6,062 bases of DNA from Aquisalimonas sp. (GTDB lineage Bacteria > Pseudomonadota > Gammaproteobacteria > Nitrococcales > Aquisalimonadaceae). Numbering within the stretch: the first letter of the stretch is position 1; each line of letters opens with the position of its first letter. The notes below the pieces were generated by a model. That model was not told the origin of the DNA, searched no databases, and worked only from the letters and a program-made list of their open reading frames with translations. Made by a program: the position numbers and the translations under genes. The stretch lies in the NCBI GenBank assembly GCA_007127625.1, contig SKYZ01000381.1:1-6062 (forward strand), written 5' to 3'. Below, in pieces: positions 1 through 6,062 of the stretch.

Positions 1-1
1 C

Positions 2-1306
2 GGCACTCGCCTGGCGACCTTGATCGTTACCTCGTTCGGTTTCTTCATGGGGATATCCGGCATCGCCCTGTTCGGCCCCACCGCCGCCCAGTTGCGTGAA
101 CCCATGGAGCTGACCGCCACCCAGGTGGGCTGGCTGGTGGCCATGCCCGCCCTCAGTGGTGCTCTCATTCGGGTGATGTTCGGCGCCTGGGCGGATGCTA
201 CCGGCGGCAAGAAGCCGTTTCTCACCCTGCTCGGCATCATGCTGGCGGCCATGGCCGTCCTGGTGTGGCTGCTGTTTGCCTATTATCCGGACAACATGGG
301 CCCCGCCTTTTTCCCGTTGCTGCTCCTGCTGGGCGCGGTGATCGGTTTCGGCGTGGATGTCTTCTCCGTGGGGGTTCCCATGAACGCGTACTGGAATCCC
401 ATGCGCAAGCAGGGCACCGCGTTGGGCATCTTCGCCGGTTTCGGTAACGCCGGTGCCGGTGCCTTTACGCTGCTGGTGCCGTTCATGGTGGCCGCGCTGA
501 CCCTGCCCGGCGCCTACCTGGCATGGATCGCCCTGGTGGGGTTGGCCTTCGTGCTCGTGGCCGTGTTCGCCCAGAATGCGCCGTACTTCCAGTTGCGTGC
601 CGACCACGGCCTGGGCCAGGCCGAGGCGCAACGCGTGGCCGGTGAGCTCGGTCAGGAGGCCTTCCCCCGGGGCAGCATGGTCCCGGCCCTGATGGAGGCG
701 GCGCGCGCCTGGCGCACGTGGGCGCTGGTCAGCACCTATTTTGTCTCCTTCGGCGGGTTCCTGGCGCTGACCGCGTGGCTGCCCACCTACTGGTATACCT
801 TCCACGAACTGCCCATCACCACCGCCGGGGTACTCGCCGCCGTGTTCGGGATTCTTACCGGGCTGATCCGCGTCCCGGGCGGGCTGCTGGCGGACCGCAT
901 CGGCGGCGAACCGGCCAATATGCTGGCGTTCAGCGCCGCCCTGGCCGGTGCCGTGCTGCTTACTGTCACCAGCACCGTTGCGGTGGCGTTCCTCGGCACC
1001 CTGCTGATCGCGTTCGGCTTCGGCGTTGCCAATGCCGCCCAGTTCAGTCTGGTGCCGGTCTATCTGCCCCGGGCCATCGGCGGTGCGGCGGGCTGGATCG
1101 GCGGCCTAGGCGGTTTCGGCGGCACGCTGCTGCCCCCGGTGATGGGTGCGTTCGTGGACTGGGGCGGGCACGGCGGCTATGCCACCGGGTTCGTCGTCTT
1201 TGCCGGCCTGTGCGTGTTCAGCCTGGCGGTGATCACGCTGCTGCGTCTGACCCGTCCGCAGGTGGCCGACGAACTGATCAACGCAGAGCCCGCAGCAGCC
1301 AGTTGA
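2..1306 (+). CDS. NarK/NasA-family nitrate/nitrite MFS transporter (5' end outside window)
   Basis: Inner-membrane major facilitator protein, probably moving nitrate and/or nitrite. The frame is open to the left edge. The first start-like codon is a TTG at 20, but it falls within what looks like TM1, so the true start lies upstream and a short N-terminal piece is missing. Numbered from that Leu, there are about 12 hydrophobic segments, with a hydrophilic central loop at about 191-230. Family hallmarks are visible: the TM2 arginine in GALIRVMFG (R51) and its pseudo-symmetric partner in GLIRVPGG (R284), matching the two nitrate-binding arginines of NarK; a first nitrate signature GFGNAGAG (140-147) after QGTALGIF; and a second, GGLGGFGGTLLPP (361-373). 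The MFS loop 2-3 motif is present as GAWADATGGKKP. The 428 visible residues approach the usual length of 430-460. No nitrate or nitrite reductase gene is in the window, so substrate and direction (uptake or antiport) stay open. Family call is firm; substrate is inferred. Confidence 0.9.
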   Translation, partial: GTRLATLIVTSFGFFMGISGIALFGPTAAQLREPMELTATQVGWLVAMPALSGALIRVMFGAWADATGGKKPFLTLLGIMLAAMAVLVWLLFAYYPDNMGPAFFPLLLLLGAVIGFGVDVFSVGVPMNAYWNPMRKQGTALGIFAGFGNAGAGAFTLLVPFMVAALTLPGAYLAWIALVGLAFVLVAVFAQNAPYFQLRADHGLGQAEAQRVAGELGQEAFPRGSMVPALMEAARAWRTWALVSTYFVSFGGFLALTAWLPTYWYTFHELPITTAGVLAAVFGILTGLIRVPGGLLADRIGGEPANMLAFSAALAGAVLLTVTSTVAVAFLGTLLIAFGFGVANAAQFSLVPVYLPRAIGGAAGWIGGLGGFGGTLLPPVMGAFVDWGGHGGYATGFVVFAGLCVFSLAVITLLRLTRPQVADELINAEPAAAS

Positions 1307-1309
1307 CTG

Positions 1310-1792
1310 TCACGGAGCGGAGGGAGGCTCGCGTTCCGTCCGCTCTCCGGTTTCCGGTGCGCTGCCGTCCTGCATGCCCCTGAGCTGAATGTGCAGCGCC
1401 TCTACCGAAATCTGGATCTCCCGCAGGGACAGCGCCAGGGACAGCAGCATCAGGAGAAGGCTGATCACGAACAGCACCAGCGCCGTCCCGTGCCATCCCG
1501 CCAGCAGCACCAGCATGCACACAACGCACAGGAACAGGCTGGCCACGCCCATCACCTGCATGTTGCGGATCAGCAGTACCCGCCGGCGCAGGTTCTCGAT
1601 CTGCTGGAAGAGATTGCGCTCGTGGGTGTCCCGGTAGCGGGACTGGAGATCCCGGATCAGCGCTGCCAGGGCCAGGAAACGGTTGGTATAGGCCAGTAGC
1701 AGCAGGGAGATGGCCGGGAACAGCAATGCCGGCGTGGCCAGGGTGAGCTCCATGGCGGAGACGTGGTCCTCGATGGCGGCGAAAGGGATCAT
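1310..1792 (-). CDS. DUF2721-like small integral membrane protein
   Basis: Membrane protein of about 160 residues with no known biochemical role. From the chosen start, residues 13-35 form a first membrane segment (LATPALLFPAISLLLLAY). A charged, probably helical stretch follows at 41-77 (RNLFQQIENLRRR), then two close hydrophobic segments at about 79-99 and 102-123, and a polar, Pro/Glu-rich tail. The order TM, basic amphipathic linker, TM pair and the TPA-LL opening resemble DUF2721 proteins; this assignment is from recall. The start is uncertain. The frame also holds ATGs at 1841-1843, 1805-1807, 1802-1804 and 1751-1753. I prefer the ATG at 1790-1792 because it gives a family-like N-terminus (IPFAAIEDH before the first TM) and the longer form only adds a Cys/Arg-rich stretch; a weak GAG lies about 8 nt upstream. 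The gene converges on the transporter with a 3-bp gap between stops and diverges from the flavin reductase gene. Confidence 0.75.
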   Translation of the reverse strand: MIPFAAIEDHVSAMELTLATPALLFPAISLLLLAYTNRFLALAALIRDLQSRYRDTHERNLFQQIENLRRRVLLIRNMQVMGVASLFLCVVCMLVLLAGWHGTALVLFVISLLLMLLSLALSLREIQISVEALHIQLRGMQDGSAPETGERTEREPPSAP

Positions 1793-1902
1793 GGCGCCGC
1801 TCATCATGCAGCGGGGCTGCGCGCGGGCGCAACACTGCGGCATTTGGCACGCGGCACCGGAGGCGGCATGCTGAACGCCCCATTCCGAACCGAGGATCGT
1901 CC
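1793..1902. promoter_or_regulatory. Divergent intergenic region, presumed promoter region for both flanking genes
   Basis: This gap of about 110 bp lies between the divergent starts of the DUF2721-like gene (left) and the flavin-reductase-like gene (right), so promoters in both directions are expected here. The best + strand -35 candidate is TTGGCA at 1844-1849. The hexamer 17 nt downstream, CATGCT at 1867-1872, matches the -10 consensus poorly, so no firm sigma-70 promoter can be called. No clear operator palindrome or riboswitch-like structure was seen. If the DUF2721-like gene starts at 1843, the region shrinks to about 60 bp. Confidence 0.3.
1892..1896 (+). promoter_or_regulatory. Ribosome binding site of the flavin-reductase-like gene
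   Basis: GAGGA sits 6 nt before the ATG at 1903. It supports that start over the longer overlapping frame that begins near 1763. Confidence 0.65.
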
Positions 1903-2523
1903 ATGGCCGCTGACTTCTACTTCTACGAGCCCGCTCAGGGGCACGGCCTGCCCCATGACCCCTTCAACGCCATGGTGGCGCCCCGGCCCATCGGCTGGAT
2001 CTCCTCACAGGACGCGGCCGGGGGGCTGAATCTGGCCCCCTACAGCTTCTTCAACGCCTTCAACTACCGGCCGCCGATCGTCGGCTTCGCCAGCATCGGT
2101 TTCAAGGACTCCGTGCGCAATATCCTGGAGACCGGCGAGTTCGGCTGGAACCTGGCCACCCGGTCCCTGGCCGACGCCATGAACGCCAGTTGCGCCCACG
2201 TGGCCCCGGAGGTGGACGAGTTCGAGCTGGCCGGACTGACACCGGCCCCGTCCCACGTGATTTCGGTACCCCGGGTTGCGGAGACGCCGGTCTCCTTTGA
2301 GTGTCGACTGACCCAGCATCTGCAGCTCCAGGGGGCTGACGGCCGCAAGGCGGACACCTGGATGGTGTTCGGCGAGGTGGTAGGCGTGCACGTGGACAGG
2401 GCCCTGTTGCGGGACGGCATTTACGACACCGCGGCAGCCGAGCCCATTCTGCGTGCCGGCGGCCCGGCGGACTACTTCACCGTCGCACCCGAGCAGCTGT
2501 TCCGGATGCACCGGCCGGGGTAG
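1903..2523 (+). CDS. Flavin reductase-like, FMN-binding split-barrel protein (DIM6/NTAB type)
   Basis: Predicted cytosolic flavoprotein of 206 residues. The fold binds FMN and family members reduce flavins with NAD(P)H or act as flavoprotein oxidoreductases; the partner and substrate here are unknown. The N-terminal half carries the characteristic block: HDPFNAMVAPRPIGWISS (18-35), a D-x-x-G turn, then NLAPYSFFNAF (43-53), PPIVGFAS (57-64) and KDSVRNI with GEFGWNLAT (68-86). In related proteins these strands and loops line the FMN phosphate and isoalloxazine site. The second half (TPVSFECRL, 128-136, and TWMVFGEVVGVHV, 152-164) supplies the remaining barrel strands. The protein ends with a DYFTV segment near 190-194 followed by a short tail, and its length is usual for this subgroup. 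The ATG at 1903 is supported by GAGGA 6 nt upstream. The gene seems monocistronic: its stop at 2521 faces the stop of the secreted-protein gene 25 bp away. Membership is secure; physiological role is not. Confidence 0.88.
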   Translation: MAADFYFYEPAQGHGLPHDPFNAMVAPRPIGWISSQDAAGGLNLAPYSFFNAFNYRPPIVGFASIGFKDSVRNILETGEFGWNLATRSLADAMNASCAHVAPEVDEFELAGLTPAPSHVISVPRVAETPVSFECRLTQHLQLQGADGRKADTWMVFGEVVGVHVDRALLRDGIYDTAAAEPILRAGGPADYFTVAPEQLFRMHRPG

Positions 2524-2548
2524 GCGCCCGCGGGAGGGAGCTGTTTCC

Positions 2549-3742
2549 TCAGCGTTCGGCGAACCGGGCCTGCAGTTCCTCTGCCCGGCGCTGGCTGGTG
2601 CGCCAGAAGTCGTAGCTGAGGAAGACGCCGGTATCACCGCTGCGATGGGTGACGCCCAGGGAGAAGCGGTGATTCAGATGTGCCATCACGCCCATGCCCA
2701 CCACGGGCGTGCCGGCACGATCCGTGGCGGTGGCGACGATGGAGGCGCCGAAGGCGCGTCCGGTGCCACCGTCATCGCCCCAGGACCAGCGGTTGAAACC
2801 GATGATCTCCAGGGTCAGCGCCTCCTCCACCCGGGCGCCGGAGGGCTGGCCTTCGAGGTATTCCAGGGCGATGCCCGGATGCAGCAGGATCCACTGGTGG
2901 GCCGGTGGTGCGCAGAAGCCGCCATCCGGTTCACAGTACTGCTCGCGGTTGGCGCGAAAGCGCCAGGCGTTGAAGGCCAGCTCCCAGGGCATCTGGCTGC
3001 GCGCTTCGGTGAAGTACGCGGTCCACTGCCGGTCGTACCGGGTCAGTCGCGTCTGCAGTTCCGCGAGCTTGATCCGTTGTACGGCCACGTCCACCAGCCG
3101 TTCCATGGCGCGGGCCTGGGCCAGAAGGTCCAGCAGCGTGTCCATGGCGGCGTCGCAGTCCGGCCCGGGCGTCTCGCAGGCCGTGTCCACTGCGTCTCCC
3201 GGCAGTGCGTCGGACTCCGTTGCCGGCAGCCGCCAGCGGCCGTCGGCTTCCACGTGCAGTTCCCAGTAGTCGATGGCCGTCGCGCCGGTGCCCGGCTGGT
3301 GGGCATCGGTGAGCCCGGTGGCGGCTGCCCGCATGCCGTCGGCCATGGCCGCGAACCATTCTCCGGCGGGTGGTTCCAGGGCCTGCGCTCGTTCCTGAGC
3401 CTTCGCGGCAACCTGGCGGGCCAGGTCGGCGGCCGCCACGCGCATTCCGGCGACGGATTCGAAACGGTCCCGGTGCAGCATCGCGTCCAGCGCGTCCGCG
3501 GCGGGTACGGCGCTCACCCTGTGATCGAGGCACCCCTGTCGGTAGGCGCTGTTCACGGCGGTCAGGCGGGTCTCCGTCGGTGCCGTGCCCCGGGCCAGCT
3601 CCACCAGGGTATCGCAGTCCATGGCCTGCGCCGGCTGGGGCAGCAGCCAGGCCAGGGCCAGGAGAAGGCCGAGCCCGAGCAGCCTGCCTGCGGAATACGC
3701 GCGACCAGGGTTGTTACGGCAGTCATTCGCCAAAGTAGGCAC
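2549..3742 (-). CDS. Secreted six-cysteine protein of unknown function, last gene of the hydrolase operon
   Basis: I do not recognise this 397-residue protein. It has a clear Sec signal peptide: basic residues at 16-20, a hydrophobic core at about 21-34 and an AQA cleavage site near 38-40, so it is periplasmic, outer-membrane or secreted. No lipobox is seen. The mature part has six cysteines: C43 and C71, C189 and C196 (C-x6-C), C270 and C277 (C-x6-C), an even number that suggests three disulfides. The middle (about 80-145 and 197-240) is Ala/Arg-rich and probably helical. The C-terminal part is rich in aromatics and alternating residues (EEALTLEIIGFNRWSW, 306-321; later GVMAHLNHRFSLGVTH and GVFLSYDFW), resembling beta-strands, before a charged helical tail (383-397). 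The start is GTG; GGAGG at 3749-3753 lies 6 nt before it, and it overlaps the hydrolase gene by 20 bp, so translation is likely coupled. Function is unknown; exported partner or effector of the hydrolases is only inference. Confidence 0.8.
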   Translation of the reverse strand: MPTLANDCRNNPGRAYSAGRLLGLGLLLALAWLLPQPAQAMDCDTLVELARGTAPTETRLTAVNSAYRQGCLDHRVSAVPAADALDAMLHRDRFESVAGMRVAAADLARQVAAKAQERAQALEPPAGEWFAAMADGMRAAATGLTDAHQPGTGATAIDYWELHVEADGRWRLPATESDALPGDAVDTACETPGPDCDAAMDTLLDLLAQARAMERLVDVAVQRIKLAELQTRLTRYDRQWTAYFTEARSQMPWELAFNAWRFRANREQYCEPDGGFCAPPAHQWILLHPGIALEYLEGQPSGARVEEALTLEIIGFNRWSWGDDGGTGRAFGASIVATATDRAGTPVVGMGVMAHLNHRFSLGVTHRSGDTGVFLSYDFWRTSQRRAEELQARFAER

Positions 3743-4739
3743 GGAACACCTCCAGGTACTGTCCCCAGTCGCCGGTGGGTGCCGGCATCATCCTCTCCAG
3801 CCGCCGCCGCAGGGCGTCCCGCGGGCCCTGGGGATGTTCCCGGGCGAATGCCTTGTCCAGTGCCCGTGCCTCCTGCTCCGGAATCAGTCCTGGCGAGCCC
3901 AGGAAGCGGAGCAGCGGGACAAAGCATCCCGGATCCCGCAGATGGTGGTCGAAGCCGTGGGGGTTGACGCCGCTGAGCCGCGTCAGGCGCACGTCCAGGT
4001 AGCGCCCCGCGTCCCGGGTGTCCGCATCCGGCCACTGGTCGTGGGGTGAGAAGGGCCAGCGCGCGGGGATGGGGTCCCAGCCATGGCGGACGTTCAGGTA
4101 GTGGGCGGTCATGCCGTCGCCGCCGGGCAGAGCGGGGCAGCACCGGGAGGCGTAGGTCTTCACCGCCTCCTGCTGCAGTGTGCGGCTGACGTTGGCCAGC
4201 ATCACCACCAGGTGGGCACGCCGGATAGCTGCAGCGCCGTCCACCTGTCCTGCGCCCAGGGCATGCAGGGTGTCGTGGGTGACGGCGGTACCCAGGGAGT
4301 GGGCGATAACGGACCAGCAACTGCCGGCCGGCGCCGCCGCCAGGGCGTCGACTATCTGGCGTGCCACGCTGACCTTGACCGCTTCGCGGACGGTGGTGAC
4401 GAAGCGGTACATGAGCACGTCCAGCACGTGCGTCTGCAGCACGCCGTCGGTGCCGAGGCGTTCGCGCAGGCGTTCCAGCTTGCGCGTCGCCCGGGCGGCG
4501 AGACCGGCCTCCCGGAGCATGGTGACCACCGCCGGGCTGTCGCGCTGCCAGCGGGTGCGGATGGCTTCGAAGGCGTCGTCGTAGCGAACCTCCACCGGAC
4601 GGAAGTGCTCGCCCCAGGAATACAGCTGGCTCCATTCCAGGTCGTGGTACTGGTCCGCCAGTTGCTGTTCCACGGCCTTTGACCAGCCTTCCTGGTGAAT
4701 TCCCATGCCGTGAACGAGAAAGATCAGATGCGCGCTCAT
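3723..4739 (-). CDS. Alpha/beta hydrolase (lipase/esterase-like)
   Basis: Predicted serine hydrolase of 338 residues, with no signal peptide or membrane segment, so probably cytosolic. The N-terminal strand and oxyanion-type motif HLIFLVHGMGIH (4-15) starts the fold at once, so little is missing upstream. The nucleophile elbow is VIAHSLGTAV (144-153), with S148 as presumed nucleophile in A-H-S-L-G instead of the commoner G-H-S-L-G. The likely acid is D222 in the NVRHGWDPIP segment, and the likely base is H261 or H265/H266 in VNPHGFDHHL. These last two come from order and spacing only. A long helical, Arg-rich insertion (about 67-125) between strand 1 and the elbow may form a lid. The ATG lies in a 4-nt ATGA overlap with the patatin-like gene, with GAGGA at 4749-4753, 9 nt upstream; its 3' end contains the start of the secreted-protein gene. 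Substrate is unknown: a carboxyl ester such as a lipid is the natural guess, and a phosphatidyl or acyl-transfer role is possible. Confidence 0.85.
   Translation of the reverse strand: MSAHLIFLVHGMGIHQEGWSKAVEQQLADQYHDLEWSQLYSWGEHFRPVEVRYDDAFEAIRTRWQRDSPAVVTMLREAGLAARATRKLERLRERLGTDGVLQTHVLDVLMYRFVTTVREAVKVSVARQIVDALAAAPAGSCWSVIAHSLGTAVTHDTLHALGAGQVDGAAAIRRAHLVVMLANVSRTLQQEAVKTYASRCCPALPGGDGMTAHYLNVRHGWDPIPARWPFSPHDQWPDADTRDAGRYLDVRLTRLSGVNPHGFDHHLRDPGCFVPLLRFLGSPGLIPEQEARALDKAFAREHPQGPRDALRRRLERMMPAPTGDWGQYLEVFRAYFGE
3749..3753 (-). promoter_or_regulatory. Strong Shine-Dalgarno deciding the GTG start of the secreted protein
   Basis: On the - strand GGAGG lies 6 nt before the GTG at 3742-3740. 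It sits within the coding end of the alpha/beta hydrolase gene and supports the GTG start with a 20-bp gene overlap over the nearby TTG at 3733. Confidence 0.7.
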
Positions 4740-6061
4740 TCGCCGTTATCCTCGGTCCGGGTGGGTGAGGACGAGGACGCGACGCCGCCGCTCCGGAGTA
4801 GTTCGGCGAAGTCCCAGGCACCGTCGGCCGCTCCTTTGGCACAGAGCTGGCCGGCCAGGTGCTCGCCCAGCATGCGATAGCTCTCCCACTGGCTTTCGCC
4901 GAAGAACTGATCGCTGGTGGGTTCGTGGGGGAAGGCGGGATGGCGGTGCAGGTACTCGATGAGATCCGCCGGTTCCGCGCCGGTCAGGGTCGGCTTGACG
5001 TACACCAGCCAGCCCTCGTCCGGCGCTTCACCGTCGTCTGCACGGTAGCGAACCCGGGCCAGGGCGAAGTGACGCTCGCACAGGGCCGCCGTGTGTCCCT
5101 TCCTCGCTCCATTTCGCGCATCCGTGAGTGGCCGGGTGTGGCGGAGCTGTTCCAGCGGGCCGAACCGGCGCGCCAGTCCCATGTCCGTGAGCGCGGTTTC
5201 ATCCAGGAACCGGATGTCTGCACCGAAGTCCGTGCGGGCCTTGCGGATCAGCCCCGCCAGGCCGTCGAAGGTGCCGTCCGGGTCCGCCTCGGCATCCACG
5301 AGGACGATCAGTGGTAGCCGACGGCGGATCAGTTCGTAGCCACCGAGGTTCTCGAAGTGGCCGCCATCGGAGAGGTACCAGTGCCGCCAGGCGGTCCCCC
5401 GGAAGCGAGCCAGGAGCTCGCCCAGGAGAAAGCTGTAGACTGGCAGGGCACGGGTGAACATGCGCCGCCAGCCCGCCCGGGGGCGACCGTCACAGGGACG
5501 GTTGTCCGGATCGACGCCGGAGTCCCACCAGTAGCCCAGGCGGACGTTGGCGAGGCCGATCAGTACGCTCATGGCCAGACTGGTGCGCGAGCCGAGACCG
5601 GTGGAGACGGCCGCGCCGGAGATGGCGGTGATATTGCCGAGAGACAGGGGTTCGCCGGTGTAGGCTGGGTCGGCGTCGTCTTCGCGGGCGTAGGCGAACA
5701 CCCGGTAGCCCGGATCGGTGGCATTGTCCGGGAACACGGAGACCGGGGAGTCGGGCACATGGGCCGAGCCCGGGGCGAACACGGCATGGTGACGGATACC
5801 CACGCTCAATGAGCACGGCCCGAAGGCCAGCGTGGTGCCGCCGCGATCCCGTTGCTGGATCTGCGAGTGCCCGTCGATGGTCTCGTTGACGGTGACGTTG
5901 ACCAGATGCAGTGGCGCTGCGGCGCGGGCTCTGTCATTGGTCTCGTCGGCGGCGAGTCGGTGGTACGCCTGCAGGGAGGTGTTGTCGCCGGGCTGCACCC
6001 GCAGCACCGTGCTTTCGGCGCCGCCGTCTCCACCGGTCTCGGCTCGCGCACCAGTCTGGCC
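4736..6061 (-). CDS. Patatin-like phospholipase, C-terminal part (5' end outside window)
   Basis: C-terminal portion of a large patatin-related acyl hydrolase. Such enzymes use a Ser-Asp dyad to cleave acyl esters of lipids. The frame is open to the right edge; a GTG at 6007 is not a convincing start because the patatin Ser motif (G-x-S-x-G) must lie upstream. Numbered from that GTG: HLVNVTVNET (34-43), QQRDRGG (51-57), NITAISGAAVSTGLGS (125-140), and the catalytic motif YLSDGGHFENLGGYEL (211-226), where D214 of D-G-G is the presumed catalytic Asp. Next come LIVLVDAEADPDGTF (233-247) and a C-terminal block HPAFPHEPTSDQFF with EXQWEXYRXLG character (356-381). These blocks recur, from recall, in a family of long bacterial patatin-like proteins, often with an N-terminal membrane region that cannot be checked here. 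The last ~49 bp (6014-6062) are an inverted copy of an internal segment, and their - strand translation is Gly/Ala/Thr-rich and not patatin-like, so the residues beyond about 6013 should be distrusted. It is the first visible gene of the operon and shares an ATGA overlap with the hydrolase. Confidence 0.88.
   Translation of the reverse strand, partial: GQTGARAETGGDGGAESTVLRVQPGDNTSLQAYHRLAADETNDRARAAAPLHLVNVTVNETIDGHSQIQQRDRGGTTLAFGPCSLSVGIRHHAVFAPGSAHVPDSPVSVFPDNATDPGYRVFAYAREDDADPAYTGEPLSLGNITAISGAAVSTGLGSRTSLAMSVLIGLANVRLGYWWDSGVDPDNRPCDGRPRAGWRRMFTRALPVYSFLLGELLARFRGTAWRHWYLSDGGHFENLGGYELIRRRLPLIVLVDAEADPDGTFDGLAGLIRKARTDFGADIRFLDETALTDMGLARRFGPLEQLRHTRPLTDARNGARKGHTAALCERHFALARVRYRADDGEAPDEGWLVYVKPTLTGAEPADLIEYLHRHPAFPHEPTSDQFFGESQWESYRMLGEHLAGQLCAKGAADGAWDFAELLRSGGVASSSSPTRTEDNGE
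5572..5620 (+). repeat. Inverted repeat, internal arm (in patatin-like gene)
   Basis: Bases 5572-5608 are the exact reverse complement of 6026-6062 (37/37). Bases 5609-5620 continue the pairing with 6014-6025 at 10/12, giving 47/49. The arm encodes, on the - strand, the GAAVSTGLGSRTSLA segment of the patatin-like protein. The match could run further left of 5572, but its partner lies past the window edge. Confidence 0.9.
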
Positions 6062-6062
6062 A
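6014..6062 (-). repeat. Inverted repeat, terminal arm at window edge
   Basis: Reverse complement of the internal arm, 393 bp away and ending at the last base of the window. Read on the + strand it encodes the same peptide, GAAVSTGLGSRTSLA, in the opposite orientation to the surrounding gene. Likely a contig-end or chimera artefact, but a real inverted duplication cannot be excluded. Confidence 0.9.

Noticed and set aside
718..1383. + strand frame overlapping the transporter in another phase
   Set aside because: Arg-rich shadow of the transporter with no motif; the transporter frame carries the conserved signatures.
1844..1872. Possible sigma-70 promoter TTGGCA / CATGCT
   Set aside because: The -35 is reasonable, but the -10 matches only three of six consensus bases. 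Mentioned only within the intergenic region entry.
2534..2550. Possible terminator hairpin between the convergent stops (GAGGGA, 5-nt loop, TTCCTC)
   Set aside because: Only 6 bp with a G-U pair, no T-rich tail on either strand, and it overlaps the stop of the - strand gene. It is too weak to call as an intrinsic terminator.
2453..3967. Open frame of about 500 codons on the + strand opposite the secreted-protein and hydrolase genes
   Set aside because: It lies antisense to two well-supported coding regions, is low-complexity (Gly/Arg/Pro/Gln-rich) without a recognisable domain, and is what GC-rich DNA produces opposite real genes.
3562..4842. Long - strand frame overlapping the hydrolase gene in another phase
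   Set aside because: Its product is a Pro/Arg/Gly-rich sequence with no domain. The in-phase hydrolase has family motifs, a 4-nt coupled start and a ribosome binding site.
4736..6062. Operon as a CapV-like CBASS or other defence system because of the patatin domain
   Set aside because: No cyclase, nuclease or other defence gene is visible, and the visible motifs fit long patatin-like phospholipases of unknown role. Nothing in the sequence supports defence.

Overview
The window is a GC-rich, densely coded stretch of bacterial chromosome. Protein types and gene style (nitrate/nitrite MFS transporter, DUF2721-type membrane protein, DIM6/NTAB-type flavin reductase, long patatin-like protein) fit a high-GC proteobacterium, most likely a gammaproteobacterium. 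That placement is an inference from protein character; nothing in the window fixes the genus. I see no rRNA, tRNA, CRISPR array, insertion sequence or phage gene.

Left part (1-2523): the window opens inside a NarK/NasA-family nitrate/nitrite transporter on the + strand. It ends 3 bp from the stop of a small convergent membrane protein (DUF2721-like, - strand). That gene shares a short upstream region of about 110 bp with a divergent flavin-reductase-like FMN-binding protein on the + strand. These are ordinary single genes with no obvious shared pathway.

Right part (2549-6062): a compact - strand operon of three genes, read right to left: (1) the C-terminal part of a large patatin-like phospholipase, with the catalytic Asp motif in the window and the Ser motif beyond the edge; (2) a cytosolic-looking alpha/beta hydrolase starting in a 4-nt ATGA overlap; (3) an unrecognised secreted protein with six cysteines, starting at GTG behind a strong Shine-Dalgarno sequence inside the end of the hydrolase gene. 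The overlaps imply translational coupling. Two acyl-ester hydrolases joined to one exported protein of unknown function is the most interesting biology here; a lipid- or ester-related role is an inference.

The oddest feature is at the right edge. The last 37 bases are an exact inverted copy of a segment about 450 bp inside the same patatin gene, extending to 49 bp with two mismatches and running to the window end. It may be a contig-end or chimera artefact or a true inverted repeat. It makes the last ~49 bp of the patatin reading frame unreliable.
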